From Flavobacterium sp. LHD-85 (GTDB lineage Bacteria; Bacteroidota; Bacteroidia; Flavobacteriales; Flavobacteriaceae), in contig NZ_JAVFVR010000005.1 in NCBI RefSeq assembly GCF_030929595.1, forward strand, positions 248,001-312,000: DNA of 64,000 nt, given 5' to 3'. The number at the start of each line of letters is the position of its first letter. The first letter of the stretch is position 1. The notes below the pieces were generated by a model. The model did no database searches. It saw only the letters and a program-made list of their open reading frames with translations, and had not been told where the DNA came from. Positions 27,451-36,104 of the stretch are shown piece by piece. The position numbers and the translations under genes are program-made.

Positions 27451-29004
27451 TTATGCTTTATTTTCTCTTCTTTTTTTCCAGATAAAATCTCCAACGAAAT
27501 AAATAGCTAGAAGTATTAGGAAGTATTTAAAGTAAGAGTGAGGCTGACCTTCGCCATCTACAGTTGTAAATACTCTGCTCCAGCGAACTTTGTTGATGCC
27601 TTTACCGTTAGTGTCCCAGCTCATCCAAATGAATACTGGTTTTCCTACGATATGATCTTCTGGTACATACCCCCAGTAACGGCTATCTTCAGAGTTATGA
27701 CGGTTGTCTCCCATCATCCAGTAGTAGTTCTGTTTGAAAGTGTATGTTGTTGCTGGTTTTCCGTTAATTATGAATTTTGAACCTTGCAATTCTAAGGTGT
27801 TGCCTTCGTAATTAGTAATAATCTCTTTGTAAAAAGGAAGAGATTCATTTGTTAATGCAACTGTTTTTCCAGCCTCAGGAATATAAATTGGTCCCATATT
27901 GTCTTGGTTCCATTTGTTGATGTGAGGGAAAATGTCGTTGTTGTCTCCTGTGTCTACTTTTCTGATTACTGCTGTAACTCCAGGAGTGTTTTTAAATCTT
28001 TCTGCTCCAGCTTCTGTTAAGGCTCCTAGATAAAGAGTGTCTCTTTTTTCTGTTCTAAAACCTGCTGGGTCTGTAATGTCTAATTCTTTGAAAATAGTTT
28101 CAAAATCAATTGGTGTTTTTCCGTCCAATGCTACAGCGTATGAATACTGTGGTTTCGCTCTTTCTGGTAAAACTAACTTTTTACCGTTAATAAAAACATA
28201 ACCGTCTTTTATTGATAAACTGTCTCCAGGAATACCAACGCATCTTTTTACATAATTTGATTTTTTGTCAATTGGTTTGATAACTCCAGGTCTTCCTTTT
28301 GGCTCAAAGAAATAGTGAACCGTATCGACAGGCCAGTTAAAGACGACAATATCACATCGATTTATTTTCTGAATAGCAGGTAGTCTTAAGTATGGTAATT
28401 GTGGCCAGCTTAAATACGATTTGCTTTTTGTCATAGGAATAGAGTCGTGAACCATTGGCAGTGCAACAGTTGTCATAGGGACTCTAGGTCCGTAGTTTAA
28501 TTTGCTTACAAATAAGAAATCTCCAATCAATAAAGATTTTTCTAAAGACGATGTCGGAATAGTGTAAGGCTGTACAACATAAGTGTGTACTAATGTTGCT
28601 ACGATGATGGCAAATAATAAAGAACTAACAGTATCTGCAGCTTTATTTTCTGGAGTTAGTTTACGGTCTTTATTGTATTCTAATTTGTGAGTATAATTGA
28701 CCACATAGATATAAAAACCTAAAGTAAAAAGACCTAGAATAGTATCTAAAGTTGATTTTTTACCAAATGTTCTTAGCGTTTCTACCCATACAACAGGAAA
28801 CATAATCAGGTTGATGATCGGAATAAAAAGCAATATTGTCCACCATGTCGGACGCCCGATGATCTTCATTAAGACGATAGAATTGTATACCGGAATTGCT
28901 GCTTCCCAGCTTTTTCTTCCCGCTGCCTGATATAATTTCCATGTTCCAAGAAAGTGAATAATTTGAACGGCTAGAAAAAATACGAACCAAGAGTAAAATG
29001 TCAT
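27451..29004 (-). CDS. lepB: Signal peptidase I (large Bacteroidota form)
   Basis: LepB removes signal peptides from secreted proteins at the outer face of the inner membrane. This protein has 517 residues, far longer than E. coli LepB (324). N-terminal membrane helices (about 1-110, DUF5684-like) precede the catalytic domain. The nucleophile Ser lies in IPTSSLEKSLLIGDFLFVSK and the general-base Lys in YVKRCVGIPGDSL. A large insert of about 110 residues separates these from the final motif GDNRHNSEDSRYWG, and a C-terminal membrane helix follows. First in a run with dapB, DUF5683, parB and parA upstream. Confidence 0.94.
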   Translation of the reverse strand: MTFYSWFVFFLAVQIIHFLGTWKLYQAAGRKSWEAAIPVYNSIVLMKIIGRPTWWTILLFIPIINLIMFPVVWVETLRTFGKKSTLDTILGLFTLGFYIYVVNYTHKLEYNKDRKLTPENKAADTVSSLLFAIIVATLVHTYVVQPYTIPTSSLEKSLLIGDFLFVSKLNYGPRVPMTTVALPMVHDSIPMTKSKSYLSWPQLPYLRLPAIQKINRCDIVVFNWPVDTVHYFFEPKGRPGVIKPIDKKSNYVKRCVGIPGDSLSIKDGYVFINGKKLVLPERAKPQYSYAVALDGKTPIDFETIFKELDITDPAGFRTEKRDTLYLGALTEAGAERFKNTPGVTAVIRKVDTGDNNDIFPHINKWNQDNMGPIYIPEAGKTVALTNESLPFYKEIITNYEGNTLELQGSKFIINGKPATTYTFKQNYYWMMGDNRHNSEDSRYWGYVPEDHIVGKPVFIWMSWDTNGKGINKVRWSRVFTTVDGEGQPHSYFKYFLILLAIYFVGDFIWKKRRENKA

Positions 29005-29061
29005 AATATTGTATTTTAAGTTTCAAATTCAAGCTTTTAACTACCTTGAATTTTGGTCAAT

Positions 29062-29763
29062 TTATTGTAAGTTTAGTACATCTTTCATAGAGAAAATTCC
29101 TTGTTTTCCTGCTAGCCATTCTGCTGCAATAACAGCGCCAAGGGCAAAACCTTCACGGTTATGGGCAGTATGTTTAATTTCGATACTGTCAATCGCAGAA
29201 TCGTAATTTACAGTATGAGTGCCAGGTACTTCTCCAATTCTTTTTGCTTCAATATGAATTTCGTTTGCTTGTGCTTCTTCTAAAGTCCAGTTAGCGTAAT
29301 TGCTGTTTTCAATAACGCCTTGAGCTAAAGAAATAGCTGTTCCGCTTGGAGCATCAAGTTTGTGAATATGGTGAATTTCTTCCATCGAAACTTTATAAGA
29401 ATCGAATTGCTTCATGATTTTGGCTAAATATTCATTTAATCCGAAAAAAATATTTACTCCTAAACTGAAATTTGAACTAGAAATGAATCCTCCTTTTTTC
29501 TCATTGCAAAGCGCAATCATTTCATCATAATGTTCTAACCATCCAGTAGTTCCTGATACCACAGGAACATTTGCATTGAAAGATGCAGAAATATTGCTTA
29601 CAGCTGCAGATGGAACACTGAAATCGATGGCGACATCGGCAGTCGAAAGTCCGTCATAGGTGTTAAATTCATCTTTCTTTAAAACTATTTCATGACCTCT
29701 TTCTAAAGCAATTCTTTCAATTACTTTACCCATTTTTCCGTATCCTAAAAGCGCAATTTTCAT
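29062..29763 (-). CDS. dapB: 4-hydroxy-tetrahydrodipicolinate reductase
   Basis: DapB reduces the dihydrodipicolinate precursor with NAD(P)H in the diaminopimelate/lysine pathway. The 233-residue protein starts with the nucleotide-binding IALLGYGKMGKVI. It carries IDFSVPSA, VSGTTGW, SSNFSLGVNIFF, and the catalytic EEIHHIHKLDAPSGTA with His-His and Lys. It ends with HTAHNREGFALGAVIAAEWL. It is at the short end of the family, as in other Bacteroidota. Sits between lepB and the DUF5683 gene in the same direction. Confidence 0.95.
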   Translation of the reverse strand: MKIALLGYGKMGKVIERIALERGHEIVLKKDEFNTYDGLSTADVAIDFSVPSAAVSNISASFNANVPVVSGTTGWLEHYDEMIALCNEKKGGFISSSNFSLGVNIFFGLNEYLAKIMKQFDSYKVSMEEIHHIHKLDAPSGTAISLAQGVIENSNYANWTLEEAQANEIHIEAKRIGEVPGTHTVNYDSAIDSIEIKHTAHNREGFALGAVIAAEWLAGKQGIFSMKDVLNLQ

Positions 29764-29802
29764 TATGATTTGTTTTTGATTTTTTAAATAGAATTTAATC
29801 TA

Positions 29803-30363
29803 TTAAAACTTATAGTTAAAGGTTAGTCCGACATTTGGTTTAAAAGTTACATCGTCGGGATAAATTTCTGGACGCATTGAGAGTCTTTCGTTTACATTAA
29901 ACTGTATCAAAGCGGCGTCAACATTGGCATCAATGATGTTTAATACATAGAAGCCAACTACAAATAAGGCAGATAAATCTCTGTTTCTTTGATAGAATTT
30001 CTGTCCTTCAATAAGTCGATTGTCATCCAAAAATTTGTAATTATCATCGTTGTAGCCTTCTAATCTTCGTTTGTAGGCATCGCGATAATCGTGGTATTTT
30101 TTATTGTTGTCTATGTAAAAATATAAACTTGTTCCGATTGCTCCGTAAACCAATGGGATTTTCCAATATTTCTTGTTGTATGCTTGACCTAGACCAGGTA
30201 AGACAGCAGAGTAAAAGGCTGCTTTTGCTGGCGTAAGTGGGTCTATCTCTTCTAATGTAGCGGTGTCTTTTACGATCAAAACCGTGTCTTTTTTTGCCTG
30301 GGCAAAAAGAGAAACGGTTCCTGTTAGAAAGAACAATAGACCAATGGGGACAATTTTATTCAC
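29803..30363 (-). CDS. DUF5683 family protein
   Basis: A 186-residue protein with an N-terminal signal peptide (PIGLLFFLTGTVSLFAQ) and the DUF5683 core PAKAAFYSAVLPGLGQAYNKKYWKIPLVYGAIGTSLYFY, which forms hydrophobic helices. The function is unknown. The start is GTG at 30363, sharing one nucleotide with the TAG stop of parB, so it is translationally coupled to the chromosome-partitioning genes. Confidence 0.87.
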   Translation of the reverse strand: MNKIVPIGLLFFLTGTVSLFAQAKKDTVLIVKDTATLEEIDPLTPAKAAFYSAVLPGLGQAYNKKYWKIPLVYGAIGTSLYFYIDNNKKYHDYRDAYKRRLEGYNDDNYKFLDDNRLIEGQKFYQRNRDLSALFVVGFYVLNIIDANVDAALIQFNVNERLSMRPEIYPDDVTFKPNVGLTFNYKF

Positions 30364-31265
30364 TATCCGTTTATTAATTTCATAATTCTGTTAAAGTCAG
30401 CTTCAGAATTAAATGGAATTGTAATTTTTCCTTTTCCGTTGCCGGCGACTTTTATATCAACTTTTGAGCCAAAATAATCATTAAAACTGTTTTTTTGAGT
30501 TTCTCTAATTACGAATGCAGCATCAGCTTTTGGTTTTCCATCGGCTTTTGGCTGTAAGCCTTCGTGGTAATTTTTAACTAAAGCTTCTGTTTCACGAACT
30601 GATAAATTTTGGCTAACGATTTTTTGATAAATATCGGTTTGAACGTCTAGATCTTCAATATTGATAATTGCTCTACCGTGCCCCATACTGATAAAACCAT
30701 CACGAATACCTGTTTGGATAATCGGATCTAATTTTAAAAGGCGTAAATAATTGGCAATTGTCGAACGTTTTTTACCAACTCTTTCGCTCATTTGTTCTTG
30801 AGTTAATTGAATTTCGTCGATTAAACGTTGGTAGGATAAAGCAATCTCGATTGGATCTAAGTCGTGACGTTGGATGTTTTCAACCAAAGCCATAACCAAT
30901 GATTCGTTGTCATTTGCAATACGAATATAAGCAGGAACATGAGTTAAGCCTACTAATTTAGACGCGCGAAGACGACGCTCTCCTGAGATTAACTGATATT
31001 TATTAAAATCTAATTTACGAACAGTAATAGGTTGAATTACACCAAGTTCTTTAATAGAAGTGGCTAATTCGCGTAATGATTCTTCATTAAAATTGCTTCT
31101 AGGCTGAAACGGATTTATTTCAATCGCACTAATTTCAAGCTCTATAATATTTCCAACAACTTTATCAGCATTTTTATCTTCTACTGATTTAATGTCGTTT
31201 TCCGGATCTTTTAATAGTGCAGATAATCCTCTTCCTAAGGCTTGTTTTTTAATTACTTTTGTCAT
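30363..31265 (-). CDS. parB: ParB/Spo0J chromosome partitioning protein
   Basis: A 300-residue centromere-binding CTPase-type clamp protein. It has the N-terminal ALGRGLSALLKD, the ParB/Sulfiredoxin CTP-binding motif region NPFQPRSNFNEESL and ISGERRLRASKL, VENIQRHDLDPIEIA, the helix-turn-helix EQMSERVGKKRSTIANYLRLLKL, and a C-terminal dimerisation domain. With ParA it segregates chromosome origins. No copy of a parS palindrome (TGTTNCACGTGAAACA type) was noticed in the window. It is 5 bp downstream of parA. Confidence 0.95.
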   Translation of the reverse strand: MTKVIKKQALGRGLSALLKDPENDIKSVEDKNADKVVGNIIELEISAIEINPFQPRSNFNEESLRELATSIKELGVIQPITVRKLDFNKYQLISGERRLRASKLVGLTHVPAYIRIANDNESLVMALVENIQRHDLDPIEIALSYQRLIDEIQLTQEQMSERVGKKRSTIANYLRLLKLDPIIQTGIRDGFISMGHGRAIINIEDLDVQTDIYQKIVSQNLSVRETEALVKNYHEGLQPKADGKPKADAAFVIRETQKNSFNDYFGSKVDIKVAGNGKGKITIPFNSEADFNRIMKLING

Positions 31266-31270
31266 AAAAA

Positions 31271-32038
31271 CTATTTGCTGTTTTTCTTTATAATTTCTTG
31301 TGCTAAATGTATATAGTTTACGGCGCCTTTGCTTGTTGCATCATAATTAATGATACTTTCTCCAAAACTCGGAGCCTCACTTAATTTTACATTTCGCTGA
31401 ATTACAGTGTCAAAAACCATATCGTTAAAGTGTTTTTGAACTTCTTCTACAACCTGATTTGATAAACGTAATCTTGAATCGTACATTGTTAATAACAAAC
31501 CTTCAATGTCAAGATCTGGGTTGTGTATTTTTTGAATACTTTTAATAGTGTTCAATAATTTTCCTAATCCTTCAAGTGCAAAATATTCACATTGAATAGG
31601 AATAACTACAGAATCTGCTGCTGTTAAGGCATTCAAGGTTAACAAACCTAAAGAAGGAGCACAGTCGATAATGATGTAATCATATTCTTCTTTTGCTTCT
31701 TCCAATGCTTTTTTAAGCATGTATTCGCGGTTTTCTTTGTCAACCAATTCAATTTCGATAGCAACAAGGTCGATATGAGCAGGGATCACGTCAACGTTTG
31801 GAGCTGTACATTTTAAAACGGCTTCTTTTGGTGTTACAGTATGCTCAAGTATTTGGTAAGTTCCAGTTTCAACTGTTTCTACGTCAATTCCAAGACCAGA
31901 TGTAGCATTGGCCTGTGGATCAGCGTCGATCAACAATACTTTTTTCTCTAAAACACCTAATGAGGCAGCAAGATTTACTGATGTAGTAGTCTTTCCAACG
32001 CCTCCTTTTTGATTAGCAATAGCAATGATTTTGCCCAT
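31271..32038 (-). CDS. parA: ParA family ATPase
   Basis: A 255-residue Walker-type partition ATPase. The deviant Walker A KGGVGKTTTS is at 11-20, LLIDADPQANATSGLG follows as the A' motif, and IIIDCAPSLGLLTLNAL is Walker B. Lacking an N-terminal DNA-binding extension, it is the Soj type of chromosomal ParA. ParA forms dynamic gradients on nucleoid DNA driven by ParB-stimulated ATP hydrolysis. It is the first gene of the parA-parB-DUF5683-dapB-lepB run. Confidence 0.95.
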   Translation of the reverse strand: MGKIIAIANQKGGVGKTTTSVNLAASLGVLEKKVLLIDADPQANATSGLGIDVETVETGTYQILEHTVTPKEAVLKCTAPNVDVIPAHIDLVAIEIELVDKENREYMLKKALEEAKEEYDYIIIDCAPSLGLLTLNALTAADSVVIPIQCEYFALEGLGKLLNTIKSIQKIHNPDLDIEGLLLTMYDSRLRLSNQVVEEVQKHFNDMVFDTVIQRNVKLSEAPSFGESIINYDATSKGAVNYIHLAQEIIKKNSK

Positions 32039-32255
32039 TTATTTTCTGAATTTTGAACCGTAAAAATACAATTATTTATGGTTTCTGAAAATCTATTTTG
32101 TTAACATTTAAGAAAGTTTGATTAATCGGGGTTTCATGGGTGTTTGGCAGAAAATAATTTTAGTTATAAATAAAAATATGATAAGATTTCAGAGCAATTT
32201 TGTTGATATTCTTGCCACAAAAGTGCGAGAATTGAATTTTACTTCAAAAAAGGTC

Positions 32256-32660
32256 TTATTTTAAAATTTCAATAGTGACATAAACCAAACCGCTTTTTTT
32301 ATTAGATGCAATTTCCATGAAAGCTCTTTTGCTTAGGTCAATTTCCCGTCCTTTTATAAAAGGGCCTCTATCTGTAATTTCTACTATCGTAAATTTCTTG
32401 GTCTGTTCGTTTGTTACTTTTAATATAGTGCCAAAGGAAATTTTTTTGTGTGCAGCCGTGAGTTCATTATTGTTAAATCTTTTACCGCTTGCTGTTTTTC
32501 TTCCGTTGAATTTATCATGATAGTATGAAGCATGTGCGTTTTGTTTGTACAATATGCTTTTTCTAGTTGAAGCGCATGAAGCAATGGGAGTAATGTTTTT
32601 TTGTTGTGCGATTCCAACGGCAGAAAAAAATAAGGCAATAGACAGTATGATCTTTTTCAT
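32256..32660 (-). CDS. RlpA-like septal ring lytic transglycosylase
   Basis: A 134-residue secreted protein with a signal peptide ([19 protein letters not shown]) and a double-psi beta-barrel RlpA domain: [55 protein letters not shown]. The Asp-Arg-Gly-Pro motif and the final Ala-Phe segment fit the family. It lacks the SPOR domain of E. coli RlpA, as do other short flavobacterial forms. Likely acts on glycan strands stripped of peptides. Confidence 0.9.
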   Translation of the reverse strand: MKKIILSIALFFSAVGIAQQKNITPIASCASTRKSILYKQNAHASYYHDKFNGRKTASGKRFNNNELTAAHKKISFGTILKVTNEQTKKFTIVEITDRGPFIKGREIDLSKRAFMEIASNKKSGLVYVTIEILK

Positions 32661-32876
32661 TTTATTTTCTCGTTCTATTTACGGGCAAAAAAAGACTATT
32701 AAAGAAAAACAGATATGTTCGATAAGTTTTATTTGTGTTAGAAAAAGACAAAATTTTGAGGTTTTGTAGTGTTTTTGATAAGAAAATTGAGCTCGGAAAC
32801 GGACGTCTAGGTTTGAGATTATTGCTATTTTGGGCTTTCTTAAAACTACAATTATTACAATCTATCAAACCACAAA

Positions 32877-35057
32877 ATGAACATTCTTATGAGTAAAAAA
32901 GTAATCTCATTATTGACAGTATTTACGTTTATCATGCTTTTATGCAGTTTTGCTTCGCCTTATTCGGATAACGAAAAAATAGAAGGAAATAAAAATATAG
33001 AGCGTAAAATTGTTTACAACAAAAAGAAACATAATATCACATTATCATGGTCGGCTTTTGGCTCTTCTGGAAATTATATCATTACCAGAGGGGGCAGCCG
33101 TTTGGCATCTGATTTTGTATCGGTAGGATCAACTTCTAAATTGACATTTGCTGATAATAAGCCAAATGCAGATAAATATGAGAACTATTATAAAGTAAGC
33201 CGAAATGATATCACAATTATCATTTCGCTCGAAAATCAGATTTTTGGTGATAATATGTATTTCTATGATAGAAAACATGAAAATGCTGAAACGGCTAGAA
33301 ATGATATTAATTCGCAGTTTAGCAGTATCGGTTTAGGCGGTGCAAATGGTGAGTGGACAACAAAACGTCAGGCGTATTATTTTAAGCCAAATTTAAGCGG
33401 ACAAACCTATGATATTGGCGGATCAGGTTCTGCATCGTCGGCGGAGGCAAATGCTATAGAATTAGGGTTTTATTCTCATATTGGAGGTTTGGGTAAAGTA
33501 CCGTCAGATGTTAAACTGGGGGCAATTTTTACAAGGCCTCATCTTTCGGGGGGAGCAAATGCTACTTGTACATTTTGGCGTTCTGTAGAAAATGTAGAAG
33601 TAATGCGTGATTTCTCTTGGACTGTTTCTCAATCAACCAGTGCACGAAGATTATTGATTGAAAGTACATCAAAATATATTTCGGATATTGGAGATACAAA
33701 CTTTTGGGGCAGCGGTGGTTTCATTGCAGATGCTCATTATACAACTTCGAGACCAAATTGGGCAGGACAGCAACAATGGTATACTAGAAATACAGTTTTT
33801 CCGTCAGGTTCTGGAGCTATGGGAGGTTCGTACAATATGGTTTGGCAGGGTTGCGTAAATCCTCCGCAAGCAAATGATTCTAATTCTCCAATTTCGACAA
33901 CGCCAATTATTAGAGAAAAACCTTTTCTTTTTATTGGAGATGATGGAGAATATAAAGTGTTTGTTCCTTTATGGCAAAAAGATCGAGTGGGAGTTTCCTG
34001 GTCAGCCGCAAATATGGGAGAAGGGAAAGTTCAAGATTTGATTGAGAGCTGGTACGTGGCCAAAGAAGGGGATACCGATGTAGAGATTAATGCAGCATTG
34101 AAAGCTGGTAAAAATATTTTTTTCACTCCTGGACATTATGCATTGAATGCTCCGATTCAGGTGAATAGAAAAGACGCTATACTCCTTGGGGCTGGTATTG
34201 CTTCGGTAACACTAGAGCCTACAGAAAAAAATACTTGGGGATGTATTTATGCAGATGATAAAGACGGAATTATCATTGCCGGACTTTTGATGGATTCATT
34301 TAATAGTACTACCTATCAAGTTAGAATTGGTAATGAAGGGGCAAATGCAGATCATAGCGCAGATCCTATTCTGCTTAGCGATATTACATGTAGAGTTGGA
34401 GGGGTTCAATCAAAAAATATTCAGATTCAGGCTTCCATGCAAATAAATAGTAATAATGTTGTAGGAGATCATTTCTGGTTGTGGCGTGCCGATCATGGTT
34501 CACAGAAAGGCGGTGATGCACGCTGGAAAAGAGATAGATGCAAAAACGGACTTATTGTTGGAGGAAATGATGTGACATTGTATGCATTATTTGTTGAGCA
34601 TTTTCAGGAATATGAAGTGTTGTGGCTTGGAGAACGCGGGAGAACATTTTTCTTTCAGAACGAACCGCCATATGATGCTCCGAATCAAGCAAGCTGGAGT
34701 AGTCAGGGCGGAAGAGTTGATGGTTATGCGGCTTTTAAAGTAGCGAACACCGTAAAAGAACATCATACAATAGGAATGGGGTCTTATGCCGTTTTTACTG
34801 GTACTGATGGGAATGTGAATAAGAAAAATGGTTTTGAAGCACCTAATAGTCCAAATGTAAAACTAGAGAAAATGTGTATTACTCGTTTTGCTGGACCAGG
34901 TAATATTCAAAATGTTATAAATGGTGCGGGTGGAAGCACAGCAACTGGTGCAAAACATGTTGCATTATATAATAATGGTGAAGGAATACAGCCTTTTGAT
35001 GAAGAATTTACCCTGCCTAATAAAGAATCTTATCCTGTTTATATAAGTATGGAATAA
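32877..35057 (+). CDS. Secreted parallel beta-helix protein, probably carbohydrate-active
   Basis: A 726-residue protein with a signal peptide after Met5 (MSKKVISLLTVFTFIMLLCSFA), so the true start may be 32889. Residues about 30-105 look like a fibronectin-III-type sandwich (NITLSWSAFGSSGNYIITRGG). From about 110 on, sequence such as GGLGKVPSDVKLGAIFTRP, CTFWRSVENVEV, and later coils (GAGIASVTLEPTE; DGIIIAGLLMD; NGLIVGGNDVTLYALFVEH) indicate a right-handed beta-helix of pectin-lyase type. The two-part helix recalls GH55/GH87-like glucanases, but I cannot assign a family. No neighbouring transporter; terminator follows. Confidence 0.7.
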   Translation: MNILMSKKVISLLTVFTFIMLLCSFASPYSDNEKIEGNKNIERKIVYNKKKHNITLSWSAFGSSGNYIITRGGSRLASDFVSVGSTSKLTFADNKPNADKYENYYKVSRNDITIIISLENQIFGDNMYFYDRKHENAETARNDINSQFSSIGLGGANGEWTTKRQAYYFKPNLSGQTYDIGGSGSASSAEANAIELGFYSHIGGLGKVPSDVKLGAIFTRPHLSGGANATCTFWRSVENVEVMRDFSWTVSQSTSARRLLIESTSKYISDIGDTNFWGSGGFIADAHYTTSRPNWAGQQQWYTRNTVFPSGSGAMGGSYNMVWQGCVNPPQANDSNSPISTTPIIREKPFLFIGDDGEYKVFVPLWQKDRVGVSWSAANMGEGKVQDLIESWYVAKEGDTDVEINAALKAGKNIFFTPGHYALNAPIQVNRKDAILLGAGIASVTLEPTEKNTWGCIYADDKDGIIIAGLLMDSFNSTTYQVRIGNEGANADHSADPILLSDITCRVGGVQSKNIQIQASMQINSNNVVGDHFWLWRADHGSQKGGDARWKRDRCKNGLIVGGNDVTLYALFVEHFQEYEVLWLGERGRTFFFQNEPPYDAPNQASWSSQGGRVDGYAAFKVANTVKEHHTIGMGSYAVFTGTDGNVNKKNGFEAPNSPNVKLEKMCITRFAGPGNIQNVINGAGGSTATGAKHVALYNNGEGIQPFDEEFTLPNKESYPVYISME

Positions 35058-35086
35058 TAAACTTAGGTATTACTTTTTTTTAATAT

Positions 35087-35127
35087 AAGCCTCTAAAGAT
35101 CGATTGATTTTTAGAGGCTTGTTTTTT
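35087..35127 (+). terminator. Terminator of the beta-helix gene
   Basis: AAGCCTCTAAA (35087-35097) pairs with TTTAGAGGCTT (35110-35120), followed by G and six T. Confidence 0.88.
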
Positions 35128-35128
35128 A

Positions 35129-35204
35129 TATAGCCCGCGGTTTCAACCGCGGGGAACGTATCGTGAATAGTATAATGTGTCCCGTGGTTGAAACCACGGG
35201 CTAT
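35129..35204. repeat. REP-like double palindrome (AGCCCGTGGTTTCAACC family)
   Basis: Two arms, ATAGCCCGCGGTTTC... and its near-complement ending CCACGGGCTAT, enclose a 27-bp spacer. Each arm is also internally palindromic (CCGCGGTT with AACCGCGG). This is a recognised shape for REP sequences mobilised by RAYT transposases; none is encoded here. Confidence 0.8.
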
Positions 35205-35265
35205 GTTTTAAAATTGCGTAAAATTTAGAAAACTATAATATTGATTATGGTTTTCAATTTATTGC

Positions 35266-35302
35266 AAAAAAAAAGTCTTTTCATTTTTTGAAAAGACTTT
35301 TG
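35266..35302 (-). terminator. Distal terminator of the tRNA-Pro/GIY-YIG array
   Basis: AAAAGTCTTTTCA (35271-35283) pairs with TTGAAAAGACTTTT (35289-35302), and on the minus strand the hairpin ends in a run of T. It differs from the four terminators inside the array, so it is probably the original terminator of the tRNA gene before expansion. Confidence 0.8.
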
Positions 35303-35373
35303 TCGGGGTGGCAGGATTCGAACCTGCGGCCTTCCCGCTTTAAGGCGGGACGCGATAACCGTTCTACGCTACA
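35303..35373 (-). pseudogene. Defective tRNA-Pro copy 1 (most distal)
   Basis: 71 nt matching the tRNA-Pro at 36764-36838 from position 6 to the discriminator. The D arm, T arm and 3' acceptor strand (CACCCCGA) are intact. The 5' acceptor strand is replaced by nuclease coding sequence, and the anticodon arm is a 6-bp stem with a 6-nt loop (CCCGCCTTAAAGCGGG). It cannot form an acceptor stem or present an anticodon. Confidence 0.85.
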
Positions 35374-35620
35374 GTTGATATTCAAAATTTATGTCTTGAA
35401 GATATCTTTTTGCACCACGTTTTTTTATTTTGTTTTCTAAAGTCACTGCTTCAGACCTTGAGTCTAATTGAATTGTATAAATGATTTTCCATGGAGCACC
35501 ATTTTTTGTAGATAATGATTGTCCGTTATTATGTCTTCTAAGTCTGTCTTCGATATCATTTGTTTGACCGATGTAAAACTTTTCCTTGGTAGTGCTGTAA
35601 ACAATATAAACGAAAAACAT
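35369..35620 (-). CDS. GIY-YIG nuclease family protein (unit 4, distal)
   Basis: 83 residues, nearly the whole protein being a GIY-YIG domain of the small YhbQ/UPF0213 type. Key residues are Tyr5, Tyr16-Ile-Gly18, Arg26 with His30 (RLRRH) and Glu62 (LENKIKKR). The one difference from its neighbours is Val at position 7. The TAG stop is nucleotides 8-10 of the downstream tRNA homology. It has no recognisable -7 promoter between the upstream hairpin and the ATG, so expression may need read-through from tRNA-Pro. Confidence 0.85.
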   Translation of the reverse strand: MFFVYIVYSTTKEKFYIGQTNDIEDRLRRHNNGQSLSTKNGAPWKIIYTIQLDSRSEAVTLENKIKKRGAKRYLQDINFEYQL

Positions 35621-35638
35621 AAAATAGATTTTAAATAA

Positions 35639-35666
35639 AAAAGCCGAACATTTCTGTTCGGCTTTT
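35639..35666 (-). terminator. Unit hairpin terminator (before unit 4 nuclease)
   Basis: AAAAGCCGAACA, GAAA loop, TGTTCGGCTTTT on the minus strand: a 12-bp perfect stem with a GNRA loop and T tract, identical in all four units. Confidence 0.88.
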
Positions 35667-35667
35667 G

Positions 35668-35738
35668 TCGGGGTGGCAGGATTCGAACCTGCGGCCTTCC
35701 CGCTTTAAGGCGGGACGCGATAACCGTTCTACGCTACA
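35668..35738 (-). pseudogene. Defective tRNA-Pro copy 2
   Basis: Same 71-nt structure as copy 1 and, in my reading, the same sequence over the tRNA part. It lies 1 bp before the unit hairpin. Confidence 0.85.
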
Positions 35739-35985
35739 GTTGATATTCAAAATTTATGTCTTGAAGATATCTTTTTGCACCACGTTTTTTTATTTTGTTT
35801 TCTAAAGTCACTGCTTCAGACCTTGAGTCTAATTGAATTGTATAAATGATTTTCCATGGAGCACCATTTTTTGTGGATAGTGATTGGCCGCTATTGTGCC
35901 TTCTCAATCTGTCTTCGATATCATTTGTTTGACCGATATAGAATTTTTCCTTTGTAGCGCTGTAAAGAATATAAACGAAAAACAT
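35734..35985 (-). CDS. GIY-YIG nuclease family protein (unit 3, divergent copy)
   Basis: 83 residues with all catalytic residues kept (Tyr5, Tyr16, Arg26, His30, Glu62). It differs at YSATKEKF and HNSGQ. The DNA of its 5' half and its leader carry many silent changes, while the 3' half is the same as in the other units. That points to a mosaic made by recombination with a related element elsewhere, and the mostly silent changes suggest selection on the protein. Confidence 0.85.
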   Translation of the reverse strand: MFFVYILYSATKEKFYIGQTNDIEDRLRRHNSGQSLSTKNGAPWKIIYTIQLDSRSEAVTLENKIKKRGAKRYLQDINFEYQL

Positions 35986-36004
35986 AAGGTTGGAATTAGA
36001 AAAG

Positions 36005-36032
36005 AAAAGCCGAACATTTCTGTTCGGCTTTT
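36005..36032 (-). terminator. Unit hairpin terminator (before unit 3 nuclease)
   Basis: Identical 12-bp GNRA-loop hairpin, although the leader between it and the nuclease start differs from the other units. Confidence 0.88.
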
Positions 36033-36033
36033 G

Positions 36034-36104
36034 TCGGGGTGGCAGGATTCGAACCTGCGGCCTTCCCGCTTTAAGGCGGGACGCGATAGCCGTTCTACGC
36101 TACA
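36034..36104 (-). pseudogene. Defective tRNA-Pro copy 3
   Basis: As copy 1, with one change in the D loop (GGCTATCGC in place of GGTTATCGC on the minus strand). The abnormal anticodon arm is unchanged. Confidence 0.85.

Noticed and set aside
32662..32868. A 68-codon minus-strand frame between rlpA and the beta-helix gene.
   Set aside because: No start context or recognisable features; it occupies the control region of two divergent genes.
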